From NCBI RefSeq assembly GCF_014898175.1, contig NZ_CP062948.1:186001-250000 (forward strand): DNA of 64,000 bases, in the 5' to 3' direction. Below the pieces are notes generated by a model, which saw only the letters and a list, made by a program, of their open reading frames with translations, ran no database searches and was not told where the DNA came from. The translations under genes were made by a program, and so were the position numbers. Shown here in pieces: positions 56,433 to 64,000 of this stretch; position 1 is the stretch's first letter, and each line of letters begins with the position of its first letter. This DNA is from Bifidobacterium lemurum. Its GTDB lineage: Bacteria > Actinomycetota > Actinomycetes > Actinomycetales > Bifidobacteriaceae.

Positions 56433-57767
56433 TCACTTGACGTTCTTGATGACCATGATGAAGAAGCATCCGATGATTGCCAGGGCGATGGAGATGGGGA
56501 ACGCGAAGGCGTAGCCCAGGGACAGCACGATGGCGCTCATGATGATCGGGCCGACCATCTGGCCGAGGGTGGTGGCGAGGTTGAGGATGCCGAGGTCCTT
56601 GCCGGCCTCCTCCTTGTTCGGCAGCACGTCCACAAGCAGGGCCTGGTCGACGGCGGAGTAGACCGCGTAGCCGAGGCCCGCGATGCCGGCGAAGAGGTAC
56701 ATGCCGGTGGTGGAGGGCATGATCCACGGCATGGCGATGCCGACGGCGAACAGCACGGAGGCGACGATCACGGGCAGCTTGCGGCGGCCGATGATGTCGG
56801 AGACCGGTCCGGAGATGAAGGAGCCGATCAGGGAGACGACCATGATGATGGAGGACATCACGGAGATCGTGACGGCGGACTCCTCGGCGGTCTGGCCCAC
56901 GTAGTTCTGGATGATGTACAGCTGGTAGGCGAAGATCATCTGGTAGCTCACCAGCATGCAGAAGCGGCCGGCGAACGCCTTGTAGAAGTCGTGCGCGGTG
57001 GAGAACTTCGGCGGGCGGAAGCTCATGAGCACGTCCGCGAAGGAGCCCTTGTCCTTGGGCAGGAAGTCGGCCGGGCCCTCCTTGGGCATGATGAGCACGG
57101 AGACCAGACCACCGAGGAACATGAGCACGCCGGCGACGGCGAAGCCGGGGATCAGGTTGGTGATGAACAGGGCGCCGATCATGGTGCCGATGGGCGAGCC
57201 GATGGTGGCACCGGCGCCGTAGAAGGCGCTCATGGTGCCGCGGATGCCGGAGGGCACGCGGTCGGAGAGGATCGCGACCATCGGGGCGATCATGCAGTTG
57301 AGGCCGAACATGCAGGCGCAGTAGAACACGGTCAGCAGGACCGGGTTCGTGGTGGTGCCGGTCAGGAACAGGGTCACGCCGCCCAGGACCGCGCCGCCGA
57401 GGATGAACGGGGTGCGGCGGCCGAAGCGCGAGCGGGAGCGGTCGGAGAAGTTGCCGAACAGCAGGTTGGAGACGAGGGACGCGACCGCGGTGGCGGCGTT
57501 CACGATGCCCAGCAGGGCCTCGGGCTGGATGCCCTCGATGCTCTTGTAGTGCTCCGGCAGCAGCACGGCGGACACGATGCCCAGGCCGCTCATCCACAGG
57601 ATGCCGAAGATCAGGAAGCCGGCGCCGTATCGCGCGACGGACAGCTTGTCCAGCGGGTTGCCGGTCGCCGGGGACAGGGCCGGGTCGGCGTTGGCGGCGG
57701 CGATGTTCGCGTTGTACGCGGCCAGACGCTCTTCCTTGGAGGGCGCGGCGGTAAACGGATCGCTCAT
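56433..57767 (-). CDS. MFS oligosaccharide permease, second of three paralogues
   Basis: A 444-residue, 12-helix MFS permease with FSDRSRSRFGRRTPFILG after helix 2, LSDRVPSGIRGTMSAFYGAG and DQALLVDVLPNKEEAGKDLG before helix 11. The last segment is almost identical to those in 23582 and 63412. The ATG at 57767 (MSDPFTAAPSKEE) follows AAAAGAGGTTTCCC. It leads the MFS-GH30 operon and so probably imports the GH30 substrate, such as a beta-glucan or gentio-oligomer. Confidence 0.82.
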   Translation of the reverse strand: MSDPFTAAPSKEERLAAYNANIAAANADPALSPATGNPLDKLSVARYGAGFLIFGILWMSGLGIVSAVLLPEHYKSIEGIQPEALLGIVNAATAVASLVSNLLFGNFSDRSRSRFGRRTPFILGGAVLGGVTLFLTGTTTNPVLLTVFYCACMFGLNCMIAPMVAILSDRVPSGIRGTMSAFYGAGATIGSPIGTMIGALFITNLIPGFAVAGVLMFLGGLVSVLIMPKEGPADFLPKDKGSFADVLMSFRPPKFSTAHDFYKAFAGRFCMLVSYQMIFAYQLYIIQNYVGQTAEESAVTISVMSSIIMVVSLIGSFISGPVSDIIGRRKLPVIVASVLFAVGIAMPWIMPSTTGMYLFAGIAGLGYAVYSAVDQALLVDVLPNKEEAGKDLGILNLATTLGQMVGPIIMSAIVLSLGYAFAFPISIALAIIGCFFIMVIKNVK

Positions 57768-57914
57768 TGGGAAACCTCTTTTCTTGCAAATCATGGACGT
57801 CATGGTCCGTACCGGTATACGGAATATTCGTGTGGTTATCGAGTATTTCGCAATCGGCGGTGATCTACTCCTCTTTGAGTTGTAGGGCAATCACCGTTCT
57901 TGTTTTCCAGTACT

Positions 57915-57953
57915 TAGTAATTGCTTAGTTAGATAATAATCCCATCTAACTAA
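57915..57953. promoter_or_regulatory. Operator region of the MFS-GH30 operon and TetR gene
   Basis: TTAGTTAGAT (57925-57934) and ATCTAACTAA (57944-57953) form a perfect 10-bp inverted repeat. The element starting TAGTAATTGC at 57915 overlaps it and is nearly repeated at 45191. The 316-bp divergent space 57768-58083 holds these sites and no gene. Confidence 0.65.
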
Positions 57954-58083
57954 AGCTGGAAATTCGGCGTGTCGCGCCGAGGAATCGACACCTCCTTCTC
58001 ATTTACCTAGTACCTTGTAAGTAGACAAATTCATCTGATATGAGACCTGCCGCACGACGCGCGCACTCCAGAAAGGAGCGCCG

Positions 58084-58707
58084 ATGAGACGACGCACACC
58101 CTCCCCCACCAAACGCATGAGCGCAGAGGACCGGCGCAGGCATATCCTGGACACCACCATCTCCTGCATCTCCCAGTTCGGGTTCTGGGGCTTCACCATC
58201 CGCGACGTGGCCGACGCCGAGGGCATCACCGAAGCCGGTCTGCTGTACTACTTCTCCGGCAAGGAGGAGCTGCTGGTGGAGGCGCTGAAGCACGCCGACC
58301 GCATCAACCAGATCGCCATCGCCGAACATCTCGGAGTCGAGGGCGTGACCGGCGACGTGCTCGCCGACGGCATCGCCTACCACTGCGACCACGGACTGAA
58401 GGCCATCCTCAACGCCACCGTGGAGACCAACGCAGCGCGGCCTGAGCTGGTGCGCCTCTACACCCTGCTGGAAAGCGAGGCCTTAAGCCAGGACCATCCG
58501 GCACATGAGTATTTCGAGGCGCGTGAGATCAATCTGCTCAAGGAGTACGCCTTCGCCGCCAAGCGCGATGGCGTGGCCGACCCCGAGCGCACCGCCGTGC
58601 AGGCGCTGTCCGCCATGGAAGGCTTGCAGCTGCGCTGGCTCAACGGTGCGCGCGAGGTCGATTTCGTCGGCGAGTGGAAGGCTCTGATCGACCTGCTGAT
58701 TCCCTAG
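58084..58707 (+). CDS. TetR-family regulator of the GH30 operon
   Basis: A 207-residue TetR protein. The helix-turn-helix is TIRDVADAEGITEAGLLYYF and FSGKEELLVEALKHADR follows. The end is VDFVGEWKALIDLLIP, so it lacks the FPxP(L/M)WxxYR tail of the other three TetR proteins of this window. AGAAAGGAGCGCCG precedes the start. Its stop TAG and the stop of the convergent GH42 gene share the palindrome CTAG. It faces the MFS-GH30 operon with an inverted-repeat operator between them. Confidence 0.9.
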   Translation: MRRRTPSPTKRMSAEDRRRHILDTTISCISQFGFWGFTIRDVADAEGITEAGLLYYFSGKEELLVEALKHADRINQIAIAEHLGVEGVTGDVLADGIAYHCDHGLKAILNATVETNAARPELVRLYTLLESEALSQDHPAHEYFEAREINLLKEYAFAAKRDGVADPERTAVQALSAMEGLQLRWLNGAREVDFVGEWKALIDLLIP

Positions 58708-60821
58708 CCGGCGATCACCATCAGGTTCCAGCGGCCGATGGTCAGCTCGTCGCCGACCGCGACCTTGGCTCCGGCCTTGGCGGGCAGATCCGCCGAGGCC
58801 GCCTCATCCACCGTGCCCTCCGTGCCGACGACGACCGGAGCGACAACCACCTCGCCCGCGACGGGGCTGGCGACCGTAACCGGTTCGGCGGAGTAGTTGA
58901 GCAGGTAGGTGACGGTTTCGCCCTTGGCGTTCTCGCCCTGGCGCACCACAACAGAGCCCGCGAGCGCGGCGCCATCCGATTCGATGCCGGCGTTCGCCAC
59001 GGCTTCGGCCAGCACGGCCTTCATGGCGTCGGCGTCGAGCACGGTGCCGATCCATTCGGCGCTGCCCTTGCCGAAGGCGTGGCGTGTGACGGCCGCATAA
59101 TCCTTCCATGCATAGTGGCCGTAGGAGGCGAGCATGAGGGTGTCTGCGTCCGTGTTGAGCAGTTCGATCAGCGCTTCCGCGTCTGCCTGGGCAGCGCCGC
59201 TGAGCGCGCCGGCGAAGTCGACGGGCACGTTGCCCTTCGGGCGGGTGAACTGGTTGTAGGTCATGCCGAACACGTCGGTGAGGTTGTGCGGGGCGCGGTC
59301 GTGCCACACGGTCACCTCTTCGTCGGTGACGAAGGAGCGCAGCGTGGAGACGAGGTGGCCGCCGTTCGCCACGTAGTCGCGCAGGGTGTCGGTGGTGGCC
59401 TGCGGAGCGCAGTACAGGGCCGGGGTCACGACCATCGCGTACTTGGCGAGGCGTTCGGCCGGCGCGTCGACGGGCACGAAGTCGCATTCGATGTTGAGCG
59501 CGAACAGCGCGTCATACACGCGGCGCACCACATCGTTGTAGTTCATGCCCACGCCGTCGGGGAAGCCGGTTTCAAGGCGGAACCATTCGAGGGCGCTCAG
59601 CGCCTCGTTGCTCACCATGATGGCGACCTGATTGCGCTTGCGCAAATGCACGAGGCGCTCCCCCACCTGCGCGATCTCCTTGCCGAACACGCCGGCCTCA
59701 CGATAGGTGGGGTTCGGTTCCAGATCGTGGCTGAGCAGGCCCTTCCAGTAGGTTTCGAAGGAGTTGTGGATGGAGTGCCAATGCCAGTACATCACCGAGT
59801 CGGCGCCGGAGGCGAGGTGGCTGTAGGCCTGCAGGCGCAGCTGGCCGGGGAACGGCAGCCAGCCGTGCTGCCCCTGGGCTTCGGTTTCGAGCACGAGATA
59901 GTTGGCACCATCCTTGGTGGAGCGGGTCATGTCGCCGCCGAAGGCGATCTCCTTGCCGGTCAGCTCGTCCTCGGTGGGGTGGTAGATGTCCACGCCGGTG
60001 ATGTCGACGGCTTGGGAGGCTTTGAAGTGGTCGACCGCGGGCTGCACGCCGTAGGAGTAGCCGCGCCATTCGAAGTCGAAGTTCTGGGTGACGAACTGGC
60101 CCGGCTTCGCGTATTCGCGCACGATGTCGGCCTGCCAGGCGAGATATTCGGCCACCTGGGCGCGGCGGAACACGTCGAATTCGCCACGCAGCGACTGGTT
60201 GATCGAAGCGGTCACGTCGGGGAAATCCTCCCACGCGTTGATGCGGTTCGACCAGTAGTCGAGGCCGAAATGCGCGTTGAGCGCGTCGAGGTCGTCGTTG
60301 AACTTGCCGCGCAGATACTTGACGAACAGCGCCTGCATGTCGGCGGAGACGGAATCGTAGTACTTGGTCTCGTTGTCCACCTGATAGCCGATGACGGCCG
60401 GATGGTCGGCGACATGGCTGATGAGTTCGCGGATCACGCGCTCGCCGTAGAAACGATAGGCGGGGTTGACGATGTCCATGATCTGGCGCGCGCCATACTT
60501 GCCTTCACCATTCGGGGTGACGGCCAGCACGTCCGGATGCATCCTGACCAGCCAGGTCGGCACGGCGTAGGTCGGTGTGCCCACGATCACGTCGATGCCG
60601 TGGCGGTGGGCGGCGTCGAGCGCGCGGTCGACATGGGAGAAGTCGAAGACTCCGGGCTGCGGCTCGCAGGTGCTCCAAGTGGATTCGGCGATGCGGATCA
60701 CATTGATGCCGGCGTCCACCATCATCCGCATGTCGGTATCGACCCGGTCGAGATCCTTGGGGATGTATTCGTCGTAGTAAGCGGCGCCGAAGAGGATATG
60801 GTCGACCGATGCTGCGCTCAT
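58704..60821 (-). CDS. GH42 beta-galactosidase
   Basis: A 705-residue intracellular GH42 enzyme that hydrolyses beta-galactosides, in bifidobacteria often beta-1,4 or beta-1,6 galactobiose and arabinogalactan fragments. Residues 5-400 are the TIM barrel with GAAYYDEYIPKDL. The acid/base Glu is in IGYQVDNETKYYDS and the nucleophile Glu in YLVLETEAQGQHGW. Trimerisation and C-terminal domains follow (NLTDVFGMTYNQFTRP). The ATG at 60821 (or 60824) follows AAAGGAG. A perfect inverted repeat lies just upstream. TetR at 60942 precedes it on the same strand. Arabinan enzymes nearby (GH51) make arabinogalactan side chains a plausible target. Confidence 0.92.
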   Translation of the reverse strand: MSAASVDHILFGAAYYDEYIPKDLDRVDTDMRMMVDAGINVIRIAESTWSTCEPQPGVFDFSHVDRALDAAHRHGIDVIVGTPTYAVPTWLVRMHPDVLAVTPNGEGKYGARQIMDIVNPAYRFYGERVIRELISHVADHPAVIGYQVDNETKYYDSVSADMQALFVKYLRGKFNDDLDALNAHFGLDYWSNRINAWEDFPDVTASINQSLRGEFDVFRRAQVAEYLAWQADIVREYAKPGQFVTQNFDFEWRGYSYGVQPAVDHFKASQAVDITGVDIYHPTEDELTGKEIAFGGDMTRSTKDGANYLVLETEAQGQHGWLPFPGQLRLQAYSHLASGADSVMYWHWHSIHNSFETYWKGLLSHDLEPNPTYREAGVFGKEIAQVGERLVHLRKRNQVAIMVSNEALSALEWFRLETGFPDGVGMNYNDVVRRVYDALFALNIECDFVPVDAPAERLAKYAMVVTPALYCAPQATTDTLRDYVANGGHLVSTLRSFVTDEEVTVWHDRAPHNLTDVFGMTYNQFTRPKGNVPVDFAGALSGAAQADAEALIELLNTDADTLMLASYGHYAWKDYAAVTRHAFGKGSAEWIGTVLDADAMKAVLAEAVANAGIESDGAALAGSVVVRQGENAKGETVTYLLNYSAEPVTVASPVAGEVVVAPVVVGTEGTVDEAASADLPAKAGAKVAVGDELTIGRWNLMVIAG

Positions 60822-60835
60822 CATAAACTCCTTTG

Positions 60836-60865
60836 TTTTATATCTAACGGTCATTAGATATAAAA
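60836..60865. promoter_or_regulatory. TetR operator upstream of GH42
   Basis: TTTTATATCTAA and TTAGATATAAAA flank CGGTCA, a perfect 12-bp inverted repeat 15 bp before the GH42 start. A related half-site, TATCTAACGGATATA, lies at 60919-60933 next to the TetR stop codon. Confidence 0.75.
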
Positions 60866-60880
60866 CATGATATGCAAAAG

Positions 60881-60916
60881 AAACGGCGCTGTCAAATCGA
60901 GATGACAGCGCCGTTT
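60881..60916 (-). terminator. Terminator of the TetR gene
   Basis: AAACGGCGCTGTCA pairs perfectly with TGACAGCGCCGTTT; TTTCTTTTG follows on the minus strand. Confidence 0.85.
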
Positions 60917-60941
60917 TCCTATCTAACGGATATACGGTACA

Positions 60942-61577
60942 TCAGCGATACCTGTCCCACATCGGCGAGGGGAAGATCATCCGCTCGAACACCAGCCATT
61001 CGTCGTACATGTCGATCGGCGGCTTGCGCAGCCACCGCAGCTGGATGCCGTCCATCGCCTCGATGCACTGGCGGACCACCGGCCTCATCCCCTCGTCCCA
61101 CGAGCCCAGCTGCTCGGGGATCCTCCACGGGAACCGGCTGTAGTAGTCCCATACAGACTCGGGGCGGTTGCCGAAGTACTCATGCAGCGGATGGTCGGGA
61201 TTCAGCGACTCCGTCTGCAGAATCATATACATCTGCACCATCATGCGCCGGCTGGCGTTGTGCCGCACCAGAAAACGCAGATACGACGGGAACGACGGAG
61301 CGTCCGGATCACTGCCGGGCAATCCGGATTTCAGAAAGTCATCAGGAGTGCCGGTGGTGTCGTAACTGTCCGTGACCAACATCGAGAGCAACCCCTCTTT
61401 GGTGCCGATGTAATGCAGCAGCCCGGGCTGGCTCATCCCCACCTCGTCGGCCACATCTTTGAGCGAGATGCCATTGAACCCACGCTCGCCCACCAACCTG
61501 GTCGCGGCCTCAACGATCTCTTCCCGTCGCTCCTGCGGGCTCTTACGCACCCGCTTCGTTTTCTCCACATTCGCCAT
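60942..61577 (-). CDS. TetR-family regulator of GH42
   Basis: A 211-residue TetR protein and close paralogue of the one at 37566. The helix-turn-helix is SLKDVADEVGMSQPGLLHYI. The end contains MDGIQLRWLRKPPIDMYDEW and FPSPMWDRYR. The start at 61577 (MANVEKTKRVRKS) is chosen for alignment with the paralogue; no strong ribosome site precedes it, so a leaderless message is possible. It lies before the GH42 gene, separated by a terminator and the operator at 60836, which supports repression of GH42. Confidence 0.9.
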   Translation of the reverse strand: MANVEKTKRVRKSPQERREEIVEAATRLVGERGFNGISLKDVADEVGMSQPGLLHYIGTKEGLLSMLVTDSYDTTGTPDDFLKSGLPGSDPDAPSFPSYLRFLVRHNASRRMMVQMYMILQTESLNPDHPLHEYFGNRPESVWDYYSRFPWRIPEQLGSWDEGMRPVVRQCIEAMDGIQLRWLRKPPIDMYDEWLVFERMIFPSPMWDRYR

Positions 61578-61694
61578 AGTTCACCAGTTTATCGGCAGCC
61601 GCCGCTATCCCCCGTTTATCCGCACTGATAGCCATCACAACATATGCCGTCTGGTGACACTTCGGGCGCATATTACGCGAAGTTTCAGGGACAT

Positions 61695-61816
61695 CCGTAA
61701 ATCCGTTCACTGGCGGAAGCTCAGTGAACGAAATTACGCGGCGAATGGACGACTTCCGTAATCCACGTCGCTGATGGAAACTCAGTGAACGAAATTACGG
61801 AAGTCGCCCATTCGCC
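61695..61816. repeat. Two tandem hairpin units downstream of GH51
   Basis: Two similar units begin CCGTAA(A)TCC at 61695 and 61756, a period of 61 bp, and each ends CTCAGTGAACGAAATTACG (61720-61738; 61781-61799). The second unit is enclosed in a larger inverted repeat of 23 bases (61740-61762 and 61794-61816; one mismatch). The rest of 61578-61833 shows no gene. It resembles a REP- or MITE-type sequence. Confidence 0.7.
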
Positions 61817-61833
61817 GTGCGATTCGGTTCGGT

Positions 61834-63384
61834 TCAGTCCAGCGCGATGCGCAGCGTGTTCACCGAAGCGGGGGCGAGGGAGACGACCAGTTCGGTGCCG
61901 GAACCGGCGGCGGTCGCCTTCACCATGTCGGCAACCGGCACCGTGCGGGCGCGGATCAGATCGGTCTGCTCCGCGGTGTTGCAATCGTGCGGATCCGCGG
62001 CGGCCAGCACGGTAGCCTCTTCGACGCGCGCGACGGCCGGAATCACCACGGTGATCTCGGCGGCGTCGTTCATATGCGCATTGGTGAGGTCGACGAGCAG
62101 CTCCTTGCCGTCCTGCGACTTGGAGGCGAAGGTGTAGACCGATTCGTCGGCGGCGTCCTGACGCGGCACGTCGAGTGCGACGGCGTCGCGGTGCGCCTTG
62201 TACATCATGAACACGTCGTAGTTCGGCGTGAGGATGGTGGCCTCGCCTTCGGTGAGCACCAGCGAATTGAGCACGTTGATGGTCTGCGCGTTGCAGGCCA
62301 TCGACACCTTGTCGCAGTTGCGCTGCAGTAGGTCGAGCGTGAGCGCGGTGGTGACCGCGTCGCGCATGGTCACCTGCTGTCTTAATGCCGGACGGGCGAA
62401 GAACGCGGTCTTGTGCCAGTTGCCCCATTCGCCGATGATCAGGTCGACATGCTCGAGTTTGGTGTCCATGGCGACTTCGGGCTCGTGGATCAGGGCGAGC
62501 CCGTCCTGCATCAGCCGCCACTGGTCGCGCAGGATGTCCTCCAGTTCCAGACAGCCGTCGATCACGGTGTTCCAGCCGTCCTCGTCGAATTCGGTCGGGG
62601 TGTCGGCGTCGTTGTCCACGTTCCAGTTGTAGAAGTGCAGATCGTAGCCGTTGCTGGGAGGCTGGCGGTATTCAGCGAGCGCGCGGAAGAAGTCCTGCGT
62701 CCACGCCTCGCGTTCGCGCGGTTTGTTGCCGTCGGGACCGCAGGCGATGGCGTACATCGGCGAGGGCGCGAACACGTCGGTGGTGAACTTCGGCATCGCG
62801 GAGGCGAAGCGGCGGTATTCGTCCATATAGGTGGATGGGGTCATGGTGCCGCCGCCGGCCCACACCTCGTTGCCGATGCCCCAGTATTTGACGCCGTAGG
62901 GCGCCTCATGGCCGTTGCGCGCGCGCTCGAGCGCCACATCGGTGGGCTGTTCGCGGTTGCAGTACTCCATCCATTCCTTCATCTCCGCCACGGTGCCGGA
63001 CAGCATGTTGATGTTGATCCACGGCTCGGCGCCAAGCATCTCACACAGACGCAGGAATTCGTCGGTGCCGAAGCTGTGGTCGTCGAGCTCGTAGGTGGCG
63101 AAGTTCTCGTTGAACGTGGTTTTGCGTTCGGTCCGCGGCCCCACGCCGTCACGCCAGTGGTAGGTGTCGGCGTAGCAACCGCCGGGCCAGCGCAGCAGCG
63201 GGGGTTCGAGGGCGCGCAGCGCGTCGAGCGTGGCCTTGCGGTAGCCGTGTTCGTTCTCGATGGGCGAGTCCTCCCCCACCCACAGGCCCTCGTCGATGCA
63301 TTCGCCGAGGAATTCGATGAACTGCCCGTGCAGCTTGGGGTCGATGCGCCCGATCTCGCGGCTCGGATCGATGAATGTGGTCAT
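61834..63384 (-). CDS. GH51 alpha-L-arabinofuranosidase
   Basis: A 516-residue cytosolic GH51 enzyme that releases terminal arabinose from arabinan, arabinoxylan or arabinogalactan fragments. The TIM barrel carries RWPGGCYADTYHWRDGVGPR, the acid/base Glu in YWGIGNEVWAGGGTM and the nucleophile Glu in VDLIIGEWGNWHKT. The C-terminal jelly roll (from about residue 400) includes SKSQDGKELLVDLTNAHMND and ends APASVNTLRIALD. The start follows AAAGGACACGTCC. The upstream gene on the same strand is the MFS permease at 63412, so import and hydrolysis of an arabino-oligosaccharide are paired. Confidence 0.95.
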   Translation of the reverse strand: MTTFIDPSREIGRIDPKLHGQFIEFLGECIDEGLWVGEDSPIENEHGYRKATLDALRALEPPLLRWPGGCYADTYHWRDGVGPRTERKTTFNENFATYELDDHSFGTDEFLRLCEMLGAEPWININMLSGTVAEMKEWMEYCNREQPTDVALERARNGHEAPYGVKYWGIGNEVWAGGGTMTPSTYMDEYRRFASAMPKFTTDVFAPSPMYAIACGPDGNKPREREAWTQDFFRALAEYRQPPSNGYDLHFYNWNVDNDADTPTEFDEDGWNTVIDGCLELEDILRDQWRLMQDGLALIHEPEVAMDTKLEHVDLIIGEWGNWHKTAFFARPALRQQVTMRDAVTTALTLDLLQRNCDKVSMACNAQTINVLNSLVLTEGEATILTPNYDVFMMYKAHRDAVALDVPRQDAADESVYTFASKSQDGKELLVDLTNAHMNDAAEITVVIPAVARVEEATVLAAADPHDCNTAEQTDLIRARTVPVADMVKATAAGSGTELVVSLAPASVNTLRIALD

Positions 63385-63411
63385 GGACGTGTCCTTTCCT
63401 GGGATGGGATA

Positions 63412-64000
63412 CTACTTGACCTTCTTGATCATCATGATGAAGACGCAGGCGAGCGCGACCAGCACGATGGCGGTCGGGAACACCAGCTGGTAGGAGCCGG
63501 TGGCGACCACGATGGCGGAGGTGACGATCGGACCGACCATCTGGCCGAGGGTGGTGGCGATGTTGAGGATGCCGAGGTCCTTACCGGCCTCCTCCTCGTT
63601 GGGCAGCACGTCGACGTTGAGGGCCTGGTCCACGGAGCCGTACATGCCGTAGCCGAAGCCGCCGATGGCGCTGAAGAGGATCATGCCGAGCGGGCTCTGC
63701 ATCAGCCAGGGCAGGGCGTAGCCGATGGCGAGCAGGATGCTGGCGATGACGACCGGAATCTTGCGGCGGCCGATCTTGTCGGAGATGGGGCCCGCGGAGA
63801 GGGCGGAGATCAGAGAGACGACCATCAGCACCAGGCTCATGGTGGAGATGGTGACGGCGGAGTCCTCGACGCTTTGGCCGATGTAGTCCTGCAGGATATA
63901 CAGCTGGTAGTTGAGGATCATGTAGTAGCTGAACAGCAGCAGGGAACGCCCGGCGAAGGCGAGCCAGAAGTCGCGCGCGCCCTTGGTCGGCGGGCGGAAG
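63412..64000 (-). CDS. MFS oligosaccharide permease, third paralogue (cut by the window edge)
   Basis: The C-terminal 195 residues or so of an MFS permease; the frame is open through base 64000. The visible N-terminal part reads FRPPTKGARDFWLAFAGRS, then NYQLYILQDYIGQSVEDSA, and DQALNVDVLPNEEEAGKDLG precedes helix 11. Both match the permeases at 23582 and 56433. The end is IMMIKKVK. It lies 27 bp before GH51, so it is the likely arabino-oligosaccharide importer. Confidence 0.85.
   Translation of the reverse strand, partial: FRPPTKGARDFWLAFAGRSLLLFSYYMILNYQLYILQDYIGQSVEDSAVTISTMSLVLMVVSLISALSAGPISDKIGRRKIPVVIASILLAIGYALPWLMQSPLGMILFSAIGGFGYGMYGSVDQALNVDVLPNEEEAGKDLGILNIATTLGQMVGPIVTSAIVVATGSYQLVFPTAIVLVALACVFIMMIKKVK

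Noticed and set aside
61695..61816. The 61-bp tandem units as a CRISPR array
   Set aside because: Only two units, the conserved part is flanked by similar rather than unique spacers, and the sequence does not match the anti-repeat near cas9.

Overview
The window looks like a Bifidobacterium chromosome. It is GC-rich, it packs sugar permeases of the MFS and GPH types next to intracellular glycoside hydrolases (GH), local LacI and TetR regulators sit beside their targets, ribosome binding sites are strong AGGAG types, and the left end holds an actinobacterial type II-C cas9. The genus call is inference from gene content; no 16S or other marker gene is present. The species cannot be named.

Region 1 (1-6231) is a broken CRISPR-Cas9 locus. 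cas9 lies on the minus strand. Its first 14 codons (5906-5865) are separated from the rest (1918 to the left edge) by a transposon nest 3,946 bp long. An IS1249/IS256-type element (1919-5864) entered the RuvC-I motif just after the catalytic Asp and left an 8-bp target duplication, CAGACCGA. An IS21-type element (2601-5161, istA and istB) then entered the transposase gene of the first element. Upstream of cas9 is a tracrRNA-like unit (about 6052-5961): anti-repeat, nexus-like hairpin and terminator.

Region 2 (6232-13908) is a lactose/beta-galactoside module: a GPH permease, a divergent GH2 beta-galactosidase and a LacI regulator with matching operators, followed by a second MFS permease. Region 3 (14061-18506) is a marR-ABC-ABC drug-exporter operon with one canonical and one degenerate ATP site.

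Region 4 (18604-38204) holds several catabolic units: a GH3 with a divergent TetR; a putative DUF5060-type GH, an MFS, a GH78 alpha-L-rhamnosidase and a sugar-porter MFS with a divergent LacI; an SDR, OFA-type MFS and Gfo/Idh/MocA oxidoreductase operon driven by a MerR-type promoter with a 19-bp spacer; and a second GH3 with its own TetR. Region 5 (38234-41950) looks like a small insertion zone: a FitAB-type toxin-antitoxin pair, a GH5 enzyme and a lone DUF4143 ATPase.

Region 6 (41991-64000) is a plant or fungal glycan block. It contains GH43 beta-xylosidase, GH5 and a GPH permease; then an AgrA/AgrC-like two-component pair, a GH43, a membrane-anchored domain-permuted GH3 and a small membrane protein; then GH30 with MFS and TetR; GH42 with TetR; and GH51 with an MFS cut by the right edge. 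The enzymes together point to intracellular breakdown of imported beta-glucosidic, xylosidic, arabinosidic, galactosidic and rhamnosidic oligosaccharides, each unit with its own transporter and switch. Substrate assignments are family-level inference.
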